Origin: Actinoallomurus sp040655075
GTDB taxonomy: Bacteria > Actinomycetota > Actinomycetes > Streptosporangiales > Streptosporangiaceae
NCBI RefSeq assembly: GCF_040655075.1
Contig: NZ_JBFAJC010000009.1
Coordinates: forward strand, 186,001-250,000
Length of the DNA stretch: 64,000 nt
Direction: 5' to 3'
The position numbers were made by a program, and so were the translations under genes. The notes below the pieces were generated by a model. The model worked only from the letters and a program-made list of their open reading frames with translations. It was not told the DNA's origin and searched no databases. The first letter of the stretch is position 1; each line of letters opens with the position of its first letter. Shown here one piece after another: positions 42,912 through 50,751 of the stretch.

Positions 42912-43892
42912 ATGGCGAGAAGCATGGAGAAGGCGGCCGAAACATCGACGGCGGATGCGGCTCGGGACCCGGCCGCCCCGTCCACGGCCGGGACGTTCGC
43001 CGACGACGAGCTGACCGTCGTCCCGCGCAGGCACACCGGCCGCCTCATCGTCGCCGTGATTCTCCTCGCTCTGGCGGCGCTGGCGCTGAAGTCGGTCTTC
43101 ACGAATCCGCGGTTCCAGTGGAATGTCGTCGGCGCCTACCTACGGGACGTGTCCATCGGTGGTGGCCTGTGGATCACACTCAAGCTGACCATCGTGTGCA
43201 TGCTGATCGGCGTCGTCCTCGGTCTCGTCCTCGCGGTGCTACGGCTCTCGAACAACCCCGTCGTCAACGGGATCGCCTTCGGCTACATCACGCTGTTCCG
43301 CGGTACGCCCCTGCTCGTCCAGCTCTTGTTCTGGTACAACCTCGCCGCGCTCTATCCGAAGATCACCTTCGGGCTGCCCGGGGTCGCGCTCAACGCCAAC
43401 CAGCTCATCACACCGACCACCGCCGCGATCCTCGGACTGGGCCTCAACGAGGCGGCGTACATGTCCGAGATCGTGCGCGCGGGCATCCTGTCCGTGGAGC
43501 AGGGCCAGTCGGAGGCGGCCGCCTCGCTGGGCCTGACGAGAATGCAGACGATGCGGCGCATCATCCTGCCGCAGGCCATGCGCGTCATCGTGCCGCCGAC
43601 CGGCAACGAGACCATCGGGATGCTCAAGATGACCTCGCTCGTCAGCGTCCTGGCCGTCCCGGACCTGCTCTATTCGGCGCAGCTCATCTACTCGCGGAGC
43701 TTCCAGACGATCCCCCTGCTCATCGTCGCGAGCATCTGGTATCTCGTCGTCACGACGATCCTCACGATCATTCAGTTCTACATCGAGCGGCGCTTCGCGC
43801 GAGGCAACCGCAGCCTGCCGCCGACACCGCTGCAACGGGTACGGACCTTCTTCAGGACACATGCGTCGGGCATCGCGGGGAGGACCGCATGA
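42912..43892 (+). CDS. polar amino-acid ABC transporter permease
   Basis: A 326-residue permease of the His/Glu/Gln (HisMQ) type: a cytoplasmic N-terminal tail of about 50 residues, then about six membrane helices. Signatures are ITLKLTIVCMLIGVVLGLVL, YITLFRGTPLLVQLLFWYN, and the EAA loop SEIVRAGILSVEQGQSEAAA followed by SLGLTRMQTMRRIILPQAMR. Start ATG 42912 or 42924. It overlaps the ATPase gene by four bases. With the binding protein at 39889 it should import an amino acid or its N-acyl form. Confidence 0.9.
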   Translation: MARSMEKAAETSTADAARDPAAPSTAGTFADDELTVVPRRHTGRLIVAVILLALAALALKSVFTNPRFQWNVVGAYLRDVSIGGGLWITLKLTIVCMLIGVVLGLVLAVLRLSNNPVVNGIAFGYITLFRGTPLLVQLLFWYNLAALYPKITFGLPGVALNANQLITPTTAAILGLGLNEAAYMSEIVRAGILSVEQGQSEAAASLGLTRMQTMRRIILPQAMRVIVPPTGNETIGMLKMTSLVSVLAVPDLLYSAQLIYSRSFQTIPLLIVASIWYLVVTTILTIIQFYIERRFARGNRSLPPTPLQRVRTFFRTHASGIAGRTA

Positions 43893-44695
43893 GCGGCGAC
43901 ACGATCGTCCCGGTGATATCGCCGGGAACGCCCGCATCACCCATGGTCCGGGCCGAACGGGTCCGCAAGTCGTTCGGGCGCCTCGAGGTCCTGCGCGATA
44001 TCACCCTCGATGTGGCAGAAGGCGAAGTCGTCTGTCTCATCGGGCCGTCCGGCTCCGGCAAGAGCACCTTCCTACGCTGCATCAATCACCTGGAGCGGGT
44101 CGACGGCGGACGCATCTGGGTCGACGGCAAGGTCGTCGGGTACGCCCAGCGTGGCGGCAGGCTCCATGAGCTGAGCGACAAGGAGATATGCAAGCGGCGG
44201 ACCGAGATCGGCATGGTCTTTCAGCATTTCAACCTCTTCCCGCACATGACCGCCTTGCAGAACCTCATCGAGGCCCCACGCCGGGCGTTGGGGGAGAAGA
44301 AGGAGTCGGCCACCGGCCGCGCGCTGGAGCTGCTCGACCGCGTCGGCCTCGCGGACAAGGCGGGTGCCTATCCCCGTCAGCTGTCCGGCGGCCAGCAGCA
44401 GCGCGTCGCGATCGCTCGTGCGCTGTGCATGCGGCCGAAACTGCTCCTGTTCGACGAGCCCACGTCGGCTCTCGACCCGGAACTCGTCGGTGAGGTGCTC
44501 ACGGTCATGCGCGATCTCGCCGCGTCGGGCATGACGATGATCGTCGTCACCCACGAGATGGGGTTCGCCCGTGAGGTCGCCGACCGCGTCCTGTTCTTCG
44601 ACAACGGTCAGGTCGTCGAAGAAGGGCCGGCCGACCAGGTCATCACCAACCCGCGGCACAACCGGACGCGAGCATTCCTCTCCGCCGTTCGTTGA
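43889..44695 (+). CDS. polar amino-acid ABC transporter ATP-binding protein
   Basis: A 268-residue ABC ATPase of the GlnQ/HisP type. Walker A GPSGSGKST, Q-loop MVFQHFNLFPHM, signature LSGGQQQRVAIARAL, Walker B KLLLFDEPTSALDPE, and H-loop IVVTHEMGFA are all intact. The start ATG lies in the permease stop (ATGA), so translation is coupled. It energises import by the permease at 42912. Confidence 0.95.
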   Translation: MSGDTIVPVISPGTPASPMVRAERVRKSFGRLEVLRDITLDVAEGEVVCLIGPSGSGKSTFLRCINHLERVDGGRIWVDGKVVGYAQRGGRLHELSDKEICKRRTEIGMVFQHFNLFPHMTALQNLIEAPRRALGEKKESATGRALELLDRVGLADKAGAYPRQLSGGQQQRVAIARALCMRPKLLLFDEPTSALDPELVGEVLTVMRDLAASGMTMIVVTHEMGFAREVADRVLFFDNGQVVEEGPADQVITNPRHNRTRAFLSAVR

Positions 44696-44807
44696 GGTGC
44701 CCCGAACGTGGCCGGCGACCGAGATCGCCGCCGGCCGTAGGATGCCCGCGGCTGCGGCACGTGGTGTTCGCCCACATCATCGCCGGCCCCGCGCTGTTCA
44801 CCGGTAA

Positions 44808-44927
44808 AACCCCGGCGTCACCTGGTTCGGCCGGCACGTACCGCCCGCCCTGGAAGTCCTCATCGTCCTGGCGCTGGGGGGCGTGCTGCTGGGCGCCGCG
44901 GTCGTCCGGTTCAGGCGGACCGATTGA
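44808..44927 (+). pseudogene. probable C-terminal remnant of a membrane transporter permease
   Basis: The frame from 44808, just after a stop, encodes GVTWFGRHVPPALEVLIVLA followed by a second half of a membrane helix (LGGVLLGAAVVRFRRTD) and a stop at 44927. The hydrophobic segment followed by a basic tail resembles the last helix of ABC-2-type drug exporters. No start or ribosome site belongs to it. The remaining 44696-45044 sequence shows nothing else I can support. It may be a trace of a lost exporter at the edge of the enediyne cluster. Confidence 0.35.
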
Positions 44928-45044
44928 GCGGCATGTCCCCGTCTCGACCGGGCGGATCACAGCATCCCAGGAGATGAGGTCAAGCAGGCATGAAACCGAC
45001 GATAGGAGTACGTGAGGGACTGTGCATCATGCAAGGAGAGAACC

Positions 45045-46025
45045 ATGCCGACCCTTCTCGGGTCACTGCGCAGGGTTGCGCTGACGCCGTCGCTGGCCGA
45101 GGTCGGATTCGCCCACCGCGGCTTCCCCGTGGCGGCCTCGGAGGTCACCCGGCACCTTGAGGCCATCCCACAGTCGGTCATCTGCGGGTTCGAGTGGGGG
45201 ATCGACACCAGGGACCAGCGGGAGGTCGAGCACCGGGTCGGGCTGGTCCGCGAGGACCTGCGCGGGTTCGCCTACGAGGGGGTGACCATGGCGTTCACGG
45301 TCCTGGACGCCATGGGGCCGCGACGCGGGCGGCGGACCCGGGACCTGCTGCTCGGCCCCGGCCGGTCGCACATCTTCCTCGCCTACATCGGGATCGGGTT
45401 CGCGATGGCCCGGCTGCCTCGTCCGCTCTGGAAGAAGGTACTGCCCGACCTGGGCGACATCCCCTATCACCCGACGATGAGTTGGCTGGCCGTGGACGGG
45501 TACGGCTTCGACCGGGCCTACTTCGACACCGACCGGTTCGTCGGCCGTCAGGAGCGGCCCCGGCCCTACCCGTGGCTGGGCATGCCGGAGTACTTCCACC
45601 GGGCAGCGGATCAGGGCATCGGGCGGGCGCTGTGGTTCATCCACGCGGCCGACGTGCCCGCCGTTGCCGCCGCCGTGGAACGCTTCGATGTCTCCCGGCG
45701 GCCGGACCTGTGGAGTGGGGTCGGTCTCGCCGCGACATTCGCCGGGGGTGCCGGACGGGCCGCGCTGGCCGACCTGAAGGAGCGAGCCGGGCAGTACCGG
45801 CCGGAACTCGCCCAGGGCGCGGTCTTCGCGGCCAAGGCACGGGATTACTCGGGAGCCGTGCCGGAGTACTCCCGGACCACCCTCGACGCGCTCGCCGGGA
45901 TGTCCATCGAGACCGCGGCGAAGCTCGCCGACGCGACGGAGGTCGAGGCGGGTACGACCGTTCCGGCATACGAACTCTGGCGATTGCGGGTGCGCGACCA
46001 CTTCGACGTGACGCCGTCCCGCTGA
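45045..46025 (+). CDS. unbL: enediyne cassette protein UnbL (DUF1702), copy 1
   Basis: A 326-residue DUF1702 protein, the UnbL component found with enediyne PKS genes. Conserved blocks: REDLRGFAYEGVTMAFTVLD, HIFLAYIGIGFAMARLP, WLAVDGYGFDRAYFDTDRF, DQGIGRALWFIHAADVP and SGVGLAATFAGGAG. ATG 45045 has AAGGAG eight bases upstream, which decides it over an in-frame start at 45012. No signal peptide is evident. UnbL has no assigned catalytic role; it is required with UnbV and UnbU in known clusters. A paralogue occurs at 49706. It is separated from unbV by 503 bases with a large palindrome. Confidence 0.9.
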   Translation: MPTLLGSLRRVALTPSLAEVGFAHRGFPVAASEVTRHLEAIPQSVICGFEWGIDTRDQREVEHRVGLVREDLRGFAYEGVTMAFTVLDAMGPRRGRRTRDLLLGPGRSHIFLAYIGIGFAMARLPRPLWKKVLPDLGDIPYHPTMSWLAVDGYGFDRAYFDTDRFVGRQERPRPYPWLGMPEYFHRAADQGIGRALWFIHAADVPAVAAAVERFDVSRRPDLWSGVGLAATFAGGAGRAALADLKERAGQYRPELAQGAVFAAKARDYSGAVPEYSRTTLDALAGMSIETAAKLADATEVEAGTTVPAYELWRLRVRDHFDVTPSR

Positions 46026-46300
46026 CCTTGCGACAATACAGTCGCACTCACCGCTGCCGAAAGGCTCGTCTCCCCGGCGGGCCCGATTTTGCGTGCCCCC
46101 GCCTTTTCCGATCGGCTTGTCTTTTCAATTATCTTGCACGGTGCCGTTCCTCGCGAAGGTTGGGACCGTCAAGCCGGGCGCGCCGACGCTCACGCCGGCA
46201 GGCCCGGCCATGTAAGCGGCGATGGCGGGCGACATCGCGAGCACGGCTACCTCCGCGTCCTTCCCGAACCCGCGGCCGAGGGATGACGGGGTCGCTCCGG

Positions 46301-46336
46301 ACGGCCCGGGAAACGGCGCGCCGTTTCCCGGGCCGT
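46301..46336. terminator. 36-bp perfect palindrome between unbL and unbV
   Basis: Bases 46301-46336 (ACGGCCCGGGAAACGGCG and its exact complement) form a loopless palindrome, followed by TTTCG. It most likely terminates the unbL transcript and insulates the unbV promoter, though a dimeric regulator site is possible. In the remaining 46026-46528 interval an AT-rich patch near 46117-46135 is a candidate promoter; I see no protein gene there. Confidence 0.65.
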
Positions 46337-46528
46337 TTCGTGTGCGCCGGTCGCGGAGCACGCTCGGAGTGGACCTCCGCGAAATTGCTGCCCAAAATTG
46401 TGATCAGATTGGCGCGGGCAAACGGCTGTTCGCATGACCGAGCCATTCTGTGACTCCCGGGATGTCACCGCGTCCGGCCGGCGGACGCATGACCGTCGGT
46501 CTCCCGTCCCCCGAGGGAAAAGGAAACG

Positions 46529-48517
46529 ATGTCATCTTCTAACGCCCGGACGAGAGGACTGGTCCCCGGCGCCGTCGCGCTGGCCGTGATCCTGGTGCTC
46601 TACTTCGTCGCCCGGCTCCCGTCGGCGTCGGGGGCGGAACGGGAGCGGATCGCCTCCCGGTACTCCTTCGCCGAGCAGCCCATCGCGATGCCGGCGGGCT
46701 ACCACCCCGACCACACCGTCCGGCAGGTGAACCCGGCCTACCAGCACATCAGGTCGTGGATCTCGTCGGTGGGCGCGGCCGTCGCGATGACCGATCTGTG
46801 GGGGCGCGGACGCGCGGACGCGCTCTGCCTGGTGGACCCTCGCAGCGACCAGGTGGTCGTGACGTACGCGCCCACCGCGCCCACGACGGACCGGTTCACG
46901 CCGTTCACTCTGGCCGGAGCGCCACTGCCGATGGACTCGTCCATGGCCCCGATGGGCTGCGCGCCAGGCGACTACAACCAGGACGGCCGGATGGACCTGA
47001 TGGTCTACTACTGGGGCCGGACGCCGATCCTGTTCCTGGCCAAGGCGGGCGCCACCGCGCCCGGCCCGGCCGCCTACGAGCCGGTCGAGCTCGTCCCCAA
47101 CCAGTCCCCGGACGGCCGGTATCACGGGCCGCGCTGGAACACCAACGCGGTGAACGTCGCGGACTTCGACGGCACCGGCCACCCGGACATCCTGGTCAGC
47201 AACTACTTTCCGGACTCCGACGTGCTCAACCCGCACGCCGAGAACAACGTGACGATGAACTCCTCGATGTCCAACGCCAAGAACGGAGGCGGCTCGCACG
47301 TCATGCGCTGGTACGGCGGCGCAGCCGGGGACCGTCCGGCGGCCCGCTACGTTGAGGAGCCCGGCGCGATCCCGCGCAAGGCCGCGACCGGCTGGACCCT
47401 CGCCGCGTCCAGCGCCGACCTCACCGGCGACGGACGGCCCGAGCTGTACCTCGCCAACGACTTCGGCAAGGACCACCTGCTCTACAACACCTCCAAGCCC
47501 GGCCGCATCAGCTTCACCGAGGCGGTCGGCAAGCGCGGTCTCACCACGCCCAAGTCGTTCGTGATGGGCAAGAGCTCGTTCAAGGGCATGGGCGTCGACT
47601 TCGGCGACCTGGACGGCAAGGGCCGCTTCGACATGGTGGTCAGCAACATCACCACCGCGTGGGGCCTGGAGGAGAGCAACTTCGCCTGGATCAACCAGGC
47701 GAAGAGTCCGGCGGAGGCGGCCCGGAGGATGGCCGACGGCGACGCGCCGTTTGCACAGAAGGCCCAGCAGTACGGCCTGGCCTGGACAGGCTGGGGCTGG
47801 GACGTCAAGACCGGCGACTTCCGCAACGACGGCAGCCTGGAGATCCTGCAGGCCGAGGGGTTCGTCAAGGGCGACATCAGCCGGTGGCCGTGGCTGCAGG
47901 AGATGGCCATGACCAACGATCAGGTCTACACCAACCCCGCGATGTGGCCGAACCTTCGGCCCGGCGACGACCTCGCGGGGGACCAGCCGATGGCGTTCTA
48001 CACCCGGCGCACCGACCGTCCGTCCGGCAAGTTCGTCAACGTCACCTCGCAGCTCGGCCTGGACGCGCGCATCCCGAGCCGGGGCATCGCCGTCGGCGAC
48101 ACACGCGGCGACGGGACCCTCGACTTCGCCGTCGCCCGGCAGTGGGGGCCGCCTGCCTTCTTCGTCAACAACAGCCCCGGCCGTGGCAACTACCTGGAGC
48201 TGAATCTCGTCCGTCCGGTCGCGGGCGGCAAGCCGGGGCGGAACCTGGCCGGCGTCGGCACGCCCGCGTACGGCGCGCAGGTGGAGATCCGCACGCCCGA
48301 CGGCCGCACCCAGGTCTCCCGGCTCGACGGCGGCGGCGGGCACAGCGGCAAGCGCAGCTTCCAGGTGCACTTCGGGCTCGGCGCGGACGCCCGTCCGGTC
48401 AGCGTGCGCGTCGAGTGGTGCACGGACGGCCAGATGCGCGAGCAGACGCTGACCCTCGCCCCGGGCACGCACACTTTGTCCCTGGACCGCACGGCCGAGG
48501 AGGTCGCGACCCGATGA
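46529..48517 (+). CDS. unbV: enediyne cassette protein UnbV (VCBS/FG-GAP repeats, ASPIC/UnbV domain)
   Basis: A 662-residue exported or membrane-anchored protein: N-terminal helix GAVALAVILVLYFVARLP, then a beta-propeller with calcium-type repeats (DYNQDGRMDLMVYYWG near 148, ADFDGTGHPDILVSNY near 211, ADLTGDGRPELYLANDFG near 297, GDLDGKGRFDMVVSN near 359, GDTRGDGTLDFAVAR near 523). The C-terminal 90 residues are the ASPIC/UnbV domain (LDGGGGHSGKRSFQVHFGLG). It is one of the three conserved enediyne accessory proteins; its biochemical role is not known. GAGGGAAAAGGAA precedes the ATG. The unbU start overlaps its stop. Confidence 0.95.
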   Translation: MSSSNARTRGLVPGAVALAVILVLYFVARLPSASGAERERIASRYSFAEQPIAMPAGYHPDHTVRQVNPAYQHIRSWISSVGAAVAMTDLWGRGRADALCLVDPRSDQVVVTYAPTAPTTDRFTPFTLAGAPLPMDSSMAPMGCAPGDYNQDGRMDLMVYYWGRTPILFLAKAGATAPGPAAYEPVELVPNQSPDGRYHGPRWNTNAVNVADFDGTGHPDILVSNYFPDSDVLNPHAENNVTMNSSMSNAKNGGGSHVMRWYGGAAGDRPAARYVEEPGAIPRKAATGWTLAASSADLTGDGRPELYLANDFGKDHLLYNTSKPGRISFTEAVGKRGLTTPKSFVMGKSSFKGMGVDFGDLDGKGRFDMVVSNITTAWGLEESNFAWINQAKSPAEAARRMADGDAPFAQKAQQYGLAWTGWGWDVKTGDFRNDGSLEILQAEGFVKGDISRWPWLQEMAMTNDQVYTNPAMWPNLRPGDDLAGDQPMAFYTRRTDRPSGKFVNVTSQLGLDARIPSRGIAVGDTRGDGTLDFAVARQWGPPAFFVNNSPGRGNYLELNLVRPVAGGKPGRNLAGVGTPAYGAQVEIRTPDGRTQVSRLDGGGGHSGKRSFQVHFGLGADARPVSVRVEWCTDGQMREQTLTLAPGTHTLSLDRTAEEVATR

Positions 48518-49503
48518 CCACCACCGTCCATCCCGCCGGCAGTGCACCGGCCCCCGCGCCGGAGGCCGCGAACCCGGCGAAGGCCAAGCGGGACCCGCGC
48601 TATCTGGCGCTGCGCAACTTCGCCATCTCGCTGACCATCTTCAACACCCTCGGCTACACGGTGCTCGGCTTCGAGCAGCCCTGGCTGTGGCCGTTCCTGG
48701 CGCTCGCCACCGGATACACCACCGAACTCGTCCTGGAGACGATCGGCGCGTGGGCCGAGCGCCGCGCGCCGCGGTTCCGGGGCAACGGCCCGCGAGGCCT
48801 CTACGAGTTCCTACTCCCGGCGCACATCACCAGCCTGGCCGCCAACATGCTGCTGTACGCGAACGACCAGTGGTGGCCGATCATGTTCGCGGTGGTCGTC
48901 GCGGTCGGCCAGAAGCACGTGCTCAAGGCCCCGGTCGCGGGGCGCTGGCGGCATTTCATGAACCCCTCCAACTTCGGCATCACGATGACCCTGCTTTTGT
49001 TCGGGACGTGGGTCAGCATCGCGCCGCCGTACCAGTTCACCGAGTACGCCAACAATCTGTTCCGCATCCTGATCCCGCTGGTCATCGCGACCGCCGGGAC
49101 GGTCATCAACGCCGTCCTCACCCGCCGCGTGATGCTCATCATGGGCTGGATGGGCGGCTTTGCGATCCAGGCCCTGGTTCGGCACTGGATCTGGCACGTC
49201 GCGCTCTTCTCCGCTCTCGGCGCGATGAGCGGCGTCGCGTTCGTTCTGTTCACCAACTACATGATCACCGACCCGGGCACGACGCCGTCCAAGCCCCGCT
49301 CGCAGTTCGTCTTCGGGGCGGGGATCGCGACGGTCTACGCCGTGCTCATGGTCTGCAACGTCACCTACACGCTGTTCTACGCCACCACAATCGTCTGTGG
49401 CCTGCGCGGACTCGGCTGGTGGGCGGCCCACCTGCGCAGGCGGCGCGCCGAGGCGGCGACGGGGCCCCTCCCCGGCGCCCGTCCCGGCGGCCCGGCGGCC
49501 TGA
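48514..49503 (+). CDS. unbU: enediyne cassette membrane protein UnbU
   Basis: A 329-residue integral membrane protein with about nine hydrophobic helices, of the UnbU type distantly related to RnfD/NqrB. Visible blocks: RYLALRNFAISLTIFNTLG, ATGYTTELVLETIGAWAE, EFLLPAHITSLAANMLLY, GRWRHFMNPSNFGITMTLLL and FTNYMITDPGTTPSKPRSQ. The tail is proline/arginine-rich. The ATG sits in the unbV stop (ATGA overlap), so the two are coupled. Role unknown; a membrane redox or transport function has been suggested from the RnfD resemblance. A strong terminator follows. Confidence 0.9.
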   Translation: MTTTVHPAGSAPAPAPEAANPAKAKRDPRYLALRNFAISLTIFNTLGYTVLGFEQPWLWPFLALATGYTTELVLETIGAWAERRAPRFRGNGPRGLYEFLLPAHITSLAANMLLYANDQWWPIMFAVVVAVGQKHVLKAPVAGRWRHFMNPSNFGITMTLLLFGTWVSIAPPYQFTEYANNLFRILIPLVIATAGTVINAVLTRRVMLIMGWMGGFAIQALVRHWIWHVALFSALGAMSGVAFVLFTNYMITDPGTTPSKPRSQFVFGAGIATVYAVLMVCNVTYTLFYATTIVCGLRGLGWWAAHLRRRRAEAATGPLPGARPGGPAA

Positions 49504-49559
49504 GGGAAACCGGAACGAGCGTCTCCCGCGAACGGCGGGGGACGCGTTCCGGTTTCCTC
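49502..49559 (+). terminator. long hairpin ending the unbV-unbU operon
   Basis: A 58-base imperfect inverted repeat beginning at the unbU stop: AAACCGGAACG pairs with CGTTCCGGTTT and GCGTC/CCCGC segments extend the stem around a GAAC loop with two small bulges. It should stop transcription before the unbL2-PKS operon. Confidence 0.75.
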
Positions 49560-49705
49560 ATGCGCGTTTCTTCTCCTGTGCTTTCCGGGGCTCTCCGATA
49601 GTGCGGGACGCCCCTCAAGCACACGCGAAGTAGCCGCCGGGTGCGCGGCACGGCAGATTCGAAGCAGAGGAAGGCCCAACCGGGCACCGAATCCGGGAGC
49701 ACATA

Positions 49706-50683
49706 TTGGCGAATAAATGGCGCAGTCTCCGTAGCCGAATTCTCACGCCGAAGAAGTCGGAGACGCATCTCGACGTCCGTGGTTTCCATGTGAAAAACCC
49801 CGAGGCGCGGGGCATGCTGGAGACGATCGGCGGCACCTTTCTGGACGGCTACGCGGACGCGATGGCGGCCCCCTCGGCCGCCGCCGTGAAGACGCGGCTC
49901 GACCAGGTGCCCACGCGCTTTCGCGGATTCGCCTACGAGGGCGCGACGATGGGCCTCGCGGTCCTGGACGGGCTACCGTTCGGCGGCGGGGGCCGGGTCG
50001 AGGAGTTCCTCGCCGGTCCCGCCGACCCGCACGTCTATATGGCCTACGTGGGGATCGGCTGGGCGATGGCCAGGCTGCCCCGGTTCCGGTGGCGGACGCT
50101 GCACGCGCCGGACCCGTTGCTGCGCTGGCTCGCGCTGGACGGCTACGGCTTCCACCAGGCGTACTTCCACACCGACCGGTACGTCCGGCTGCAGTTCCGC
50201 GAGGCGTCCTTCCCGTGGCCGCGCTCGGGGCCGGACGGTTACCCACCGCGGGTGATCGACCAGGGCATCGGCCGCGCGCTGTGGTTCGTGTGCGGCACCA
50301 ACGCCGAACTCGTCGCGGACACCGTCGAGGGCTTCGCTGAGGATCGTCGCGGCGACCTGTACAGCGGCGTCGGGCTGGCCGCCACCTACGCGGGCGGGGC
50401 CGAGGAGAAGGAGCTCACCGTACTGTGCGACCGCGCCCGGGCGCACCGGCCGCTCCTCGCGCAGGGCAGCGCGTTCGCCGCCGAGGCCCGGCTCCGCGCC
50501 GACCTGATGGTCCCGCACGTCGGCCTGGCCACCCAGGTGTTCTGCGGGATGACCCCGGAGCGGGCCGCCATGGTGTGTGCCGAGCAACTGCCGGACGACG
50601 TCGACCGCGCCGTCCCGGGGCCGACCGGCCTTGTCCCCGCCTACGAGACGTGGCGGCAGCGCATCGCCGCCGAGCTCGCATGA
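49706..50683 (+). CDS. enediyne cassette protein UnbL-like (DUF1702), copy 2
   Basis: A 325-residue DUF1702 protein paralogous to copy 1: PTRFRGFAYEGATMGLAVLD, HVYMAYVGIGWAMARLPRF, WLALDGYGFHQAYFHTDRYV, DQGIGRALWFVCGTNAE, SGVGLAATYAGGAEE. The two differ mainly at both ends and around the PWP segment. The start is TTG 49706 with GGGAG seven bases upstream. It is the first gene of the PKS operon; its stop overlaps an ATG in frame with the PKS. Having one UnbL in each operon hints that the two act as a pair or at different steps. Confidence 0.9.
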   Translation: MANKWRSLRSRILTPKKSETHLDVRGFHVKNPEARGMLETIGGTFLDGYADAMAAPSAAAVKTRLDQVPTRFRGFAYEGATMGLAVLDGLPFGGGGRVEEFLAGPADPHVYMAYVGIGWAMARLPRFRWRTLHAPDPLLRWLALDGYGFHQAYFHTDRYVRLQFREASFPWPRSGPDGYPPRVIDQGIGRALWFVCGTNAELVADTVEGFAEDRRGDLYSGVGLAATYAGGAEEKELTVLCDRARAHRPLLAQGSAFAAEARLRADLMVPHVGLATQVFCGMTPERAAMVCAEQLPDDVDRAVPGPTGLVPAYETWRQRIAAELA

Positions 50684-50751
50684 GCGGCCTCCGGACGAGC
50701 GGCGTCCGGATGAGCAGCGATTCGGATGAGCAGGGAGAACAGGGAATTCGC

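Noticed and set aside
46140..46286. Possible small peptide genes or an enediyne apoprotein between unbL and unbV
   Set aside because: The frames are short, lack ribosome sites and signal peptides, and do not resemble neocarzinostatin-type apoproteins.
46532..48547. A 671-codon minus-strand frame opposite unbV
   Set aside because: An antisense shadow without motifs; unbV has well-formed FG-GAP repeats.
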